A stretch of DNA of 64,000 bases. It comes from Globodera rostochiensis (taxonomy: Eukaryota; Nematoda; Chromadorea; Rhabditida; Heteroderidae). The stretch spans positions 2,662,449-2,726,448 of the forward strand of contig JAEVLN010000011.1 of the NCBI GenBank assembly GCA_018350325.1, written 5' to 3'. The notes beneath the pieces are model-generated. The model had not been told where the DNA came from. It made no database searches and was given only the letters and a program-made list of their open reading frames with translations. The translations under genes and the position numbers were made by a program. Positions 41,503 through 51,335 of this stretch are shown piece by piece; the first letter of the stretch is position 1; each line of letters starts with the position of its first letter.

Positions 41503-44500
41503 ATGTGGGGAGGCTACGGTGGTTACTACGATGGTTATAATGGCTACGGCTCCTACGGGTCGCAGGCGAGTGGAGAGGGAGGGGAGAAGCCGATTTGATC
41601 AAAAGAAAAAATATGGCCATTTTATGTCGGGGGGTTATTTTGATTCGATTAAAACCGTCCCCAAAATGGGGGGGGGGGAATGATTGGAATAACCCGGGGG
41701 GTTATTTTGATTCGATTGAAACCGTCCCCAAAATGGGGGGGGGGGGAATGATTGGAATAACCCGGGGGGTTATTTTGATTCGATTGAAACCGTCCCCAAA
41801 ATGGGGGGGGGAATGATTGGAATAACCCGGGGGGTTATTTTGATTCGATTAAAACCGGCCCCAAAATGGGGGGGGGGGATGAATTGGAAAACCCCGGGGG
41901 GTTATTTGATTCGATTGAAACCGTCCCCAAAATGGGGGGGGGAATGATTGGAATAACCCGGGGGTTATTTTGATTCGATTGAAACCGTCCCCCAAAATGG
42001 GGGGGGGGAATGATTGGAATAACCGGGGGGTTATTTTGATTCGATTGAAACCGTCCCCAAAATGGGGGGGGGGAATGATTGAATAACCCGGGGGTTATTT
42101 TGATTCGATTGAAACCGTCCCCAAAATGGGGGGGGGGAATATTGGAATAACCCGGGGGGTTATTTTGATTCGATTGAAACCGTCCCCAAAATGGGGGGGG
42201 GAATGATTGGAATAACCCGGGGGGTTATTTTGATTCGATTGAAACCGTCCCCAAAATGGGGGGGGGAATGATTGGAATAACCCGGGGGGTTATTTTGATT
42301 CGATTGAAACCGTCCCCAAATGGGGGGGGGGGAATGATTGGAATAACCCGGGGGGTTATTTTGATTCGATTGAAACGTCCCCAAAATGGGGGGGGGGAAT
42401 GATTGGAATAACCCGGGGGGTTATTTTGATTCGATGAAACCGTCCCCAAAATGGGGGGGGGGGAATGATTGGAATAACCCGGGGGGTTATTTTGTTCGAT
42501 TGAAACCGTCCCCAAAATGGGGGGGGGGGAATGATTGGAATAACCCGGGGGGTATTTTGATTCGATTGAAACCGTCCCCAAAATGGGGGGGGGGGAATGA
42601 TTGGAATAACCCGGGGGTTATTTTGATTCGATTGAAACCGTCCCCAAAATGGGGGGGGGGGAATGATTGGATAACCCGGGGGGTTATTTTGATTCGATTG
42701 AAACCGTCCCCAAAATGGGGGGGGGGGAATATTGGAATAACCCGGGGGGTTATTTGATTCGATTGAAACCGTCCCCAAAATGGGGGGGGGGAATGATTGG
42801 AATAACCCGGGGGGTTATTTTGATTCGATTGAAAACCGTCCCCAAAATGGGGGGGGGAATGATTGGAATAACCCGGGGGGTTATTTTGATTCGATTGAAA
42901 CCGTCCCAAAATGGGGGGGGGGGAATGATTGGAATAACCCGGGGGGTTATTTTGATTCGATTGAAACGTCCCCAAAATGGGGGGGGGGGAATGATTGGAA
43001 TAACCCGGGGGGTTATTTTGATTCGTTGAAACCGTCCCCAAAATGGGGGGGGGGGAATGATTGGAATAACCCGGGGGTTATTTTATTCGATTGAAACCGT
43101 CCCCAAAATGGGGGGGGGGGAATGATTGGAATAACCCGGGGGGTATTTTGATTCGATTGAAACCGTCCCCAAAATGGGGGGGGGGAATGATTGGAATAAC
43201 CCGGGGGTTATTTTGATTCGATTGAAACCGTCCCCAAAATGGGGGGGGGGAATGATTGGAAAACCCGGGGGGTTATTTTGATTCGATTGAAACCGTCCCC
43301 AAAATGGGGGGGGGGGAATGTTGGAATAACCCGGGGGGTTATTTTGATTCGATTGAAACCGTCCCCAAAATGGGGGGGGGAATGATTGGAATAACCCGGG
43401 GGGTTATTTTGATTCGATTGAAACCGTCCCCAAAATGGGGGGGGGGAATGATTGGAATAACCCGGGGGGTTATTTTGATTCGATTGAAACCGTCCCCAAA
43501 TGGGGGGGGGGGAATGATTGGAATAACCCGGGGGGTTATTTTGATTCGATTGAAACGTCCCCAAAATGGGGGGGGGGGAATGATTGGAATAACCCGGGGG
43601 GTTATTTTGATTCGATGAAACCGTCCCCAAAATGGGGGGGGGGGAATGATTGGAATAACCCGGGGGGTTATTTTATTCGATTGAAACCGTCCCCCAAAAT
43701 GGGGGGGGGGAATGATTGGAATAACCCGGGGGGTATTTTGATTCGATTGAAACCGTCCCCAAAATGGGGGGGGGGAATGATTGGAATAACCCGGGGGTTA
43801 TTTTGATTCGATTGAAACCGTCCCCCAAAATGGGGGGGGGAATGATTGGAAAACCCGGGGGGTTATTTGATTCGATTAAACCGTCCCCAAAATGGGGGGG
43901 GGGAATGATTGAATAACCCGGGGGGTTATTTTGATTCGATTGAAACCGCCCCAAAATGGGGGGGGGAATGATTGGAATAACCCGGGGGGTTATTTTGATT
44001 CGATTGAAACCCGTCCCCAAAATGGGGGGGGAATGATTGGAATAACCCGGGGGGTTATTTGATTCGATTGAAACCGTCCCCAAAATGGGGGGGGGAATGA
44101 TTGGAATAACCCGGGGGGTTATTTGATTCGATTAAAACCGTCCCCCAATGGGGGGGGGGAATGATTGGAATAACCCGGGGGGTTATTTTGATTCGATTAA
44201 AACCGTCCCAAAATGGGGGGGGGGAATGATTGGAATAACCCGGGGGGTTATTTTGATTCGATTGAACCGTCCCCAAAATGGGGGGGGGGAATGATTGGAA
44301 TAACCCGGGGGGTTATTTTGATTCATTGAAACCGTCCCCAAAATGGGGGGGGGGAATGATTGGAATAACCCGGGGGGTTATTTGATTCGATTAAAACCGT
44401 CCCCAAAATGGGGGGGGGAATGATTGGAATAACCCGGGGGGTATTTTGATTCGATTAAAACCGTCCCCAAAATGGGGGGGGGGAATGATTGGAATAACCC

Positions 44501-45335
44501 GGGGGTTATTTTGATTCGATTAAAACCGTCCCCAAAATGGGGGGGGGGAATGATTGGAATACCCGGGGGGTTATTTTGATTCGATTAAAACCGTCCCCAA
44601 AATGGGGGGGGGGAATGATGGAATAACCCGGGGGTTATTTTGATTCGATTAAAACCGTCCCCAAAATGGGGGGGGGGATGATTGGAATAACCCGGGGGGT
44701 TATTTTGATTCGATTGAAACCGTCCCCAAAATGGGGGGGGGGGGAATGATTGGAATAACCCGGGGTTATTTTGATTCGATTAAAACCGTCCCCAAAATGG
44801 GGGGGGGAATGATTGGAATAACCCGGGGGGTTATTTTGATTCGATTGAAACCGTCCCCAAAATGGGGGGGGGGGAGGAATGATTGGAATAACCCGGGGGG
44901 TTATTTTGATTCGATTGAAACCGTCCCCAAAATGGGGGGGGGGGGGAATGATTGGAATAAACCAAAATGAATAAATGCGCCAAAGAAAGCCCTTTCAGAT
45001 CATTTTGGTGGTCGTCCTTCTCATCGTCGGCTGTCTGTTCCTCGCCTGCATCGGCGGCGGCCTTTGGCTGCTTTATTCGGTGGGAATTTGTCCCTAACAT
45101 TTCGCCCGAATTCGCTTATAAATCCCTAAAATTCATTTTTATTTCATTTTAATTTAATTGTTTATAACGCCCCCCCCCCCCCAAATTCTCTGTGCAGAGA
45201 CAACAAAAAGGGCGGGCCGATGTCGAACAGCTTCAGCAACAGCAACAACAACAACAGCCGCAGTATTACCCGCAATATTACCCACGCGCCGGAGGCGCCT
45301 TCGCTACCAAAGAAATGAGCACGGAATTTCGCTGA
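41503..45335 (+). CDS. Small GY-rich single-pass membrane protein (93 residues) with a 3.4-kb satellite intron
   Basis: Exon 1 (41503-41565) encodes MWGGYGGYYDGYNGYGSYG then SQ. Exon 2 (44999-45079) encodes a pure membrane segment, IILVVVLLIVGCLFLACIGG then GLWLLYS. Exon 3 (45198-45335) encodes RQQKGRADVEQLQ, a polyGln run, PQYYPQYYPRAGGAF and a stop. All joins are in phase. Intron 1 starts GCGAGT (GC-AG) and ends TTTCAG. The topology is a short Gly/Tyr-rich outside part, one membrane helix with a GxxxG-like GGG, and a Gln/Tyr/Pro-rich tail. I do not recognise the family. Short GY-rich peptides are common in nematodes, but this layout with a membrane helix is unusual to me. The long intron is the striking part. 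Confidence 0.65.
41630..44960. repeat. Satellite of about 60-68-bp units, about 50 copies, inside an intron
   Basis: The unit GGTTATTTTGATTCGATTGA, AACCGTCCCCAAAATG, a run of 7-12 G, AATGATTGGAATAACCCGG and GGG repeats for 3.3 kb. Unit length varies mostly by G-run length and single-base losses. Both CCCC.AAATGGGG and AACCCGGGGGGTT are inverted repeats, so each unit can fold and holds two G runs. Confidence 0.95.
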
Positions 45336-46023
45336 ATTGGCCATCAATTCGCTCATTTCGGCACTTTGCCAAGACTTTGAAACAATTAATGCGCAAAGGA
45401 AAGTCCCCCCAAAATGCCAGCAACAAAATTATGAGAGAATTTTAAACACTTTAACAATTGAAATGCGATTTTATTGTTTCGTAATTGCCTTCACATATCC
45501 GTCGGCGGTCGGTCATTTATCCAAAATATTTTCAATTCATTTTCATTTTGTCGGTTTGGTGGGCCAACAAAAAACGATGGCCTCAAAGAATGGCCGCCCG
45601 CCCAACCGAAGCAATTTGTCCCCCACCCGCGGCCTCATCCTTTCATTCACTATAATACATTTTGAATGCACGCAAATCGACAATAATTAAAGCATTTATT
45701 ACAAAAAATGGAAGAAAAAACGTTTTTGGGGGGATGACCCCAAATTTCCCTCTGCCGCCCCCGTCAAATGTTCTCCCCCCGAAGGGCCGTCCAATTGACT
45801 TGCCCCCAAAGCGAAGTGAAAGGAAAGGATTAAAGGGGGGGGGGGACAGCTGTGCCAAAATAAGTCGAAAACGGAAAAGTCCGTCGCCGAAGTCCCCACC
45901 CAATTGCCCCCCTCCCCCGCATTTATTTTCTCATTGCCCACCCTTTCCACAAATTGTGCACCCCCCCCCCCGACTCCCCCAAATTCCTCCAAAATGGCCC
46001 GCCCATCTCTTCCAAATCGGGTT
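45336..46023. other. Intergenic region before the MOLO-1-like gene
   Basis: No supported gene. Holds G and C runs at about 45836-45845 and 45960-45970. Confidence 0.4.
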
Positions 46024-49000
46024 ATGATGTGGACGCTTTTTGCCCCGCACCGGTACTTTTCATTCTTTAAGATTTGGACAATTTTGAGAAAAAGTTTGGG
46101 TGAAAAGGCCTCTGGCGCCAACAATTGAATTTCAAAATTGCAATGCCGGGGATAATGCCGGGGGTTACAGTTCCGTCATCCCGCTGTTTCTGCTTCTTTC
46201 CACGGTTTCGGCTCACAAAGACTGGACCAACTCGGCCTACCCCGACCTGCGCGGCCCAACCTTTCACGTAAGAAGGGCACAAAATTCAATCAGAAACCGG
46301 CAATTCTTCGTAGCAATGTGCCAGCCGAATGCCAGACAATAAGCCGTTGTTTATTTGTGACCCCGACCGGATATTCAATGCCACGCAATGTAAGCGAAGG
46401 AGGGGGGGCATTTTGAATGGAACCCCCAAGGGCATTTTGAATGGACCCCCAAGGCCATTTTAATGGTCTCCCAAGGGCATTTTGAATGGAACCCCCAAGG
46501 GCATTTTGAATGGACCCCCAAGGCCATTTTAATGGTCTCCCAAGGGCATTTTGAATGGAACCCCCAAGGGCATTTTGAATGGAACCCCCAAGGGCATTTT
46601 GAATTGACCCCCAAGGGCATTTTGAATGGATCCCCAAGGCCATTTTAATGGTCTCCCAAGGGCATTTTGAATGGAACCCCCAAGGGCATTTTGAATGGAC
46701 CCCCAAGGCCATTTTAATGGTCTCCCAAGGGCATTTTGAATGGAACCCCCAAGGGCATTTTGAATGGAACCCCCAAGGGCATTTTGAATGGACCCCCAAG
46801 GCCATTTTATGGTCTCCCAAGGGCATTTTGAATGAAACCCCAAGGGCATTTTGAATGGAACCCCCAAGGGCATTTTGAATGGACCCCCAAGGGCATTTTG
46901 AATGGACCCCCAAGGGCATTTTGAATTGACCCCCAAGGGCATTTTGAATGGACCCCCAAGGCCATTTTAATGGTCTCCCAAGGGCATTTTGAATTGACCC
47001 CCAAGGGCATTTTGAATGGACCCCCAAGGCCATTTTAATGGTCTCCCAAGGGCATTTTTGAATGGAACCCCCAAGGGAATTTTGAATGGAACCCCCAAGG
47101 GCATTTTGAATGGACCCCCAAGGCCATTTTAATGGTCTCCCAAGGGCATTTTGAATGGAACCCCCAAGGGCATTTTGAATGGAACCCCCAAGGGCATTTT
47201 GAATGGTCTCCCAAGGGCATTTTGAATGGAACCCCCAAGGGCATTTTGAATGGAACCCCCAAGGGCATTTTGAATGGACCCCCAAGGGCATTTTGAATGG
47301 ACCCCCAAGGGCATTTTGAATTGACCCCCAAGGCCATTTTAATGGTCTCCCAAGGGCATTTTGAATGGAACTCCCAAGGGCATTTTGAATGGAACCCCCA
47401 AGGGCATTTTGAATGGACCCCCAAGGGCATTTTGAATGGACCCCCAAGGGCATTTTGAATGGAACCCCCAAGGGCATTTTGAATGGAACCCCCAAGGGCA
47501 TTTTGAATGGACCCCCAAGGCCATTTTAATGGTCTCCCAAGGGCATTTTGAATGGAACCCCCAAGGGCATTTTGAATGGAACCCCCAAGGGCATTTTGAA
47601 TGGAACCCCAAAGGCATTTTGAATTGACCCCCCCCCCCTCCCCGAGTTCCAAAGTTAGTCATCCCCTGAGGGAATGCAAATACCCGGAAGCGACAGATGA
47701 TTTAAATTATCGAATTCAAAAATCCGTTAATAATATCGCTTTATCAATGGCAGTGATTCGGATCAATAACGAACTGGCCAAGGTGGCCATTGGCACTCCG
47801 TGTCCATGCCAGCGACGGTCGCAATGTTCCAGTGAGGCCCCAACCGTTGATGAACCGGCACAGCACAGCTTTTCAGGTGGCTACAGCCTAAACGGAAACA
47901 CTTTCCACGGCTTCATTGTGTCCATCGCTTTGGTGGACAATCTGCAGATGAACTTCCACTCGCCCTCCGAGCAGTACTTACTTAGCTTCCACCAATTCCT
48001 TCTCTCGGAATAGGGACAGAACGCCCTCCGCCCGCCCGCCCGCCCATTCATTCGCCCCTCTTTTACACGGACCCACCGATTTCCATTTAAAGGCAGCTCA
48101 TCGACCGCGCGGAAAGCTTCTGCAAAGCATTGGAGGGGCGGTGGGCGTTGGGCGACTGCGGAAATTCGGTGGGGGGGGGGGTAAAAGGATTGGTTAATTA
48201 CTCTCTAAAAAATGATAAATTGGAATGGCATCGATTTACATTCAATGGCATTCTGAGTGCAATCATTCTTTTATTATATACAAATTAAGGTTATTGTGTT
48301 CGTGTGGAGGCACTACAAAAAGTACAACGGGCAAAGAAAGGCCATTTATTCCCTTCCCTCCCCCAAAGGATGGTCATTTGGCCGGCCAGACTGGCCGAGA
48401 GGTGCGCAATTTCTTTTTAATTCGAATTATTTATTATTTGTCCATAGGACAAATCAAAAAGCGTTTGTTTAGGTACATCACTCAAAGCGAGCGGAAGGCC
48501 ATTTTGGCGCGAGTGAACGATTTGGTGAGGGGGGGGGGGGGAATTCATTTTCAGACAAAAAAGTTCCCCAAAAATGGACGTAATCTCTCGAAATTGTGCA
48601 AGGCATTGAAATAATTCAAATCAAGGTCCAAAATGACAAATGGAGCGAGGCCATCTCCCAAGTGATCGGTGAGCCCCCCGGCGTTCTTTTTGTCCGTTAC
48701 AAATCCCCCCCCCCCGGGTAGCCGAGATGTTCGAAGAGTTGCGAGGCGACCCCGAGTCCAGGGTGGACACTGGTAAGTGCTTATGCTGGCCATAGTCTCA
48801 AAAACCCGATCACCCGCCAAGGCACACTGTCCTTGGTGATTGCGGTGGGCGTTGCCAGCCTTCTCACGTCCCTCATCACCGGTTTGTTCCCTTCCCTACT
48901 TGCCCCGTTATGTGGCCCTTTCTAATGCTTTTAACCGGCTGAATGGCGCCGTGCCCAAATAGCCTTAAGCAATTGGGGCGGCCGAACCATTCAATTCAAA

Positions 49001-50551
49001 GAAAAAAATCGATCGATCAGCAAATCGATAAACCCGGGGGGGGGGGCTCATAAATTAGATCATTATGAAGCAAATCGATTAACCCGGGGGGGGGGGCTCA
49101 CAAATCAGAAGCAAATCGATAAACCCGGAGGGGAGGGGGCTCATAAATCAGATCATTATGAAGCAATCGATAAACCCGGAGGGGAGGGGGCTCATAAATC
49201 AGATCATTATGAAGCAATCGATAAACCCGGAGGGGAGGGGGCTCATAAATCAGATCATTATGAAGCAATCGATAAACCCAGAGGGGAGGGGGCTCATAAA
49301 TCAGATCATTATGAAGCAATCGATACCCGGAGGGGAGGGGGCTCATAAATCAGATCATTATGAAGCAATCGATAAACCCAGAGGGGAGGGGGCTCATAAA
49401 TCAGATCATTATGAAGCAATCGATAAACCCAGAGGGGAGGGGGCTCATAAATCAGATCATTATGAAGCAATCGATAAACCCGGAGGGGAGGGGGCTCATA
49501 AATCAGATCATTATGAAGCAATCGATAAACCCAGAGGGGAGGGGGCTCATAAATCAGATCATTATGAAGCAATCGATAAACCCAGAGGGGAGGGGGCTCA
49601 TAAATCAGATCATTATGAAGCAATCGATAAACCCAGAGGGGAGGGGGCTCATAAATCAGATCATTATGAAGCAATCGATAAACCCAGAGGGGAGGGGGCT
49701 CATAAATCAGATCATTATGAAGCAATCGATAAACCCAGAGGGGAGGGGGCTCATAAATCAGATCATTATGAAGCAATCGATAAACCCAGAGGGGAGGGGG
49801 CTCATAAATCAGATCATTATGAAGCAATCGATAAACCCGGAGGGGAGGGGGCTCATAAATCAGATCATTATGAAGCAATCGATAAACCCAGAGGGGAGGG
49901 GGCTCATAAATCAGATCATTATGAAGCAATCGATAAACCCAGAGGGGAGGGGGCTCATAAATCAGATCATTATGAAGCAATCGATAAACCCAGAGGGGAG
50001 GGGGCTCATAAATCAGATCATTATGAAGCAATCGATACCCGGAGGGGAGGGGGCTCATAAATCAGATCATTATGAAGCAATCGATAAACCCAGAGGGGAG
50101 GGGGCTCATAAATCAGATCATTATGAGTCTGTTTGATCAACAGGCTGTGTTTGTGCCTTTCGGTGCTGCGGCAATTTGTCACCGTCCGAAGAAAAGTCGC
50201 TCAGCGCGCTGATGGACTCGAGCAGTAACTTTCTGGTGGGTTGTGCTGCTGGAAGCCTAAAGGCCAAAATGTGTGGAGATTTGTGTAAATTGTAATTAAA
50301 CGACGAGCCGTTAGACGGGAAAACATTAAATAATTCACATAAAATTAATTCGAATTTTAATATTTAATTAATTTTCTTCGCCCGTTTAGCCAAATTCGGC
50401 CTTCCCGCCGGACTCGGCCTCCTCTCCACAGCACTTGCGCCATTCGCGCTCTCCGAACTCGCCCAACTTCGGCTCGAGGCGATCCCCGACGCCTCCCCCA
50501 CAGACAACTCATCTCAGTTTTATGGCCTTCTCTGACACAACCGTCGTTTGA
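46024..50551 (+). CDS. MOLO-1-like (TPM/MOLO domain) secreted-facing single-pass membrane protein
   Basis: Thirteen exons joined by eye: 46024-46052, 46171-46267, 46344-46389, 47697-47973, 48093-48168, 48290-48321, 48369-48401, 48473-48524, 48626-48668, 48722-48772, 48822-48881, 50144-50235, 50390-50551. All phases agree. The N-terminus is a signal peptide (VIPLFLLLSTVSA) followed by DWTNSAYPDLRG. The domain shows ICDPDRIFNATQ, PCPCQRRSQCS, GFIVSIALVDNLQM, QLIDRAESFCKALEGRWALGD then CGN, and VIVFVWRHYKKMVIWPA, the order seen in nematode MOLO-1 relatives (auxiliary proteins of levamisole-type acetylcholine receptors). A membrane helix (TLSLVIAVGVASLLTSLITG) and a Cys-rich then Pro/Ser-rich cytosolic tail follow. 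Partner and function are inferred from family. Two introns hold satellites. Confidence 0.75.
46400..47635. repeat. 22-24-bp array, about 53 copies, in intron 3 of the MOLO-1-like gene
   Basis: The unit CCCCCAAGGGCATTTTGAATGGA varies in its last bases (GGAAC, GGAC, GGTCTC, TTGAC) and some copies read AAGGCCATTTTAATGGTCTC. The variants recur in a set order, so there is a higher-order repeat of about three to four units. Confidence 0.93.
49020..50127. repeat. 51-bp array, about 21 copies, in intron 11 of the MOLO-1-like gene
   Basis: The unit GCAATCGATAAACCCAGAGG, GGAGGGGGCTCATAAATCAG and ATCATTATGAA repeats head to tail; two copies (about 49322 and 50033) lack four bases of ATAAACCC. As 51 is divisible by three, long open frames arise on both strands. 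GT-AG borders outside the array give a clean splice between the membrane helix exon and the Cys-rich exon. Confidence 0.93.
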
Positions 50552-50699
50552 TTGACCAATTATAATTAATAATTGGAAGATCCAAATTATACGAATTCAT
50601 TTTGTGCAGATGCACTTTTGCCCGAATCGAAGTGATTTTGTTCAGAAATTCCAAAAACCCACCAAAAGTCCTTTTTAATTTTTGCGATTCAAAATCATA

Positions 50700-51118
50700 A
50701 CGCCCAAATGAACGGGTCCCACCCAACTCATCCATACCCATCTCATCCAAAATGAGCATAGCTCGCTTCAACCGTAACCGATTTAGAAAGTCTTAACGCC
50801 ATTCGATAGATCTCGAGGAGCTGAAGCTAACATTAAGTTTAAGCTTTGCGATTGGACAAGTTTCAAAAAAGTTATGGCCAGAAAACCGCCCAAAAATCGG
50901 AATTTTTAAACTTTCTCAAGTGTTAAAGCCATAACTTTTTTGAAACTTGTCCAATTGCAAAACTTTAACTTAATGTTAGCTTCAGCTCCTCGAGATCTAT
51001 CGAATGGCGTTAAGACTTTCTAAATCGGTTCGGTTGAAGCGAGTTATACTCAATGGATGAGTTGGATATGGATGAAATGGGTATGGATGAAATGGGTATG
51101 GATGAGTTTGGTTTACCC
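50700..51118. mobile_element. Fold-back (long inverted repeat) element
   Basis: The left arm (about 50720-50885) and right arm (about 50930-51110) are reverse complements at roughly 95% over 140 bases or more, including CGATTTAGAAAGTCTTAACG and GATCTCGAGGAGCTGAAGCT. The loop is about 50 bases. The outer ends hold short ATGGATGAAATGGGT-type repeats. No coding capacity. The remaining stretch 50552-50699 shows no gene. Confidence 0.8.
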
Positions 51119-51335
51119 CCAAATGGACGACTCCCCGTGGTTCTTTTTCAATTTATTGACAAAATGTGGAAATTTTGGTATTCTTTGGTTTATCAAAGAA
51201 ACAAGAAAAATCAAGTTCAAAAAAAAATGCGATCATTAAATCATACAAAAGTTTCGGGCATGGAATAAATCATAAATAAAATTGTGATCATTTGGTCTCA
51301 ACAGTAGCAATATAAAGGGCATTCAAATTGAAAAA

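Noticed and set aside
41730..44276. Many 100-180-codon frames on both strands
   Set aside because: They are products of the roughly 66-bp satellite and shift frame whenever the G run changes length.
46290..47501. 403-codon minus-strand frame
   Set aside because: It lies inside the 22-24-bp array; all frames are open there because the unit lacks stops and the intron of the MOLO-1-like gene explains the position.
49158..50136. Two 250-300-codon plus-strand frames and a 249-codon minus frame
   Set aside because: They are by-products of the 51-bp array inside an intron with clean flanking splice sites.
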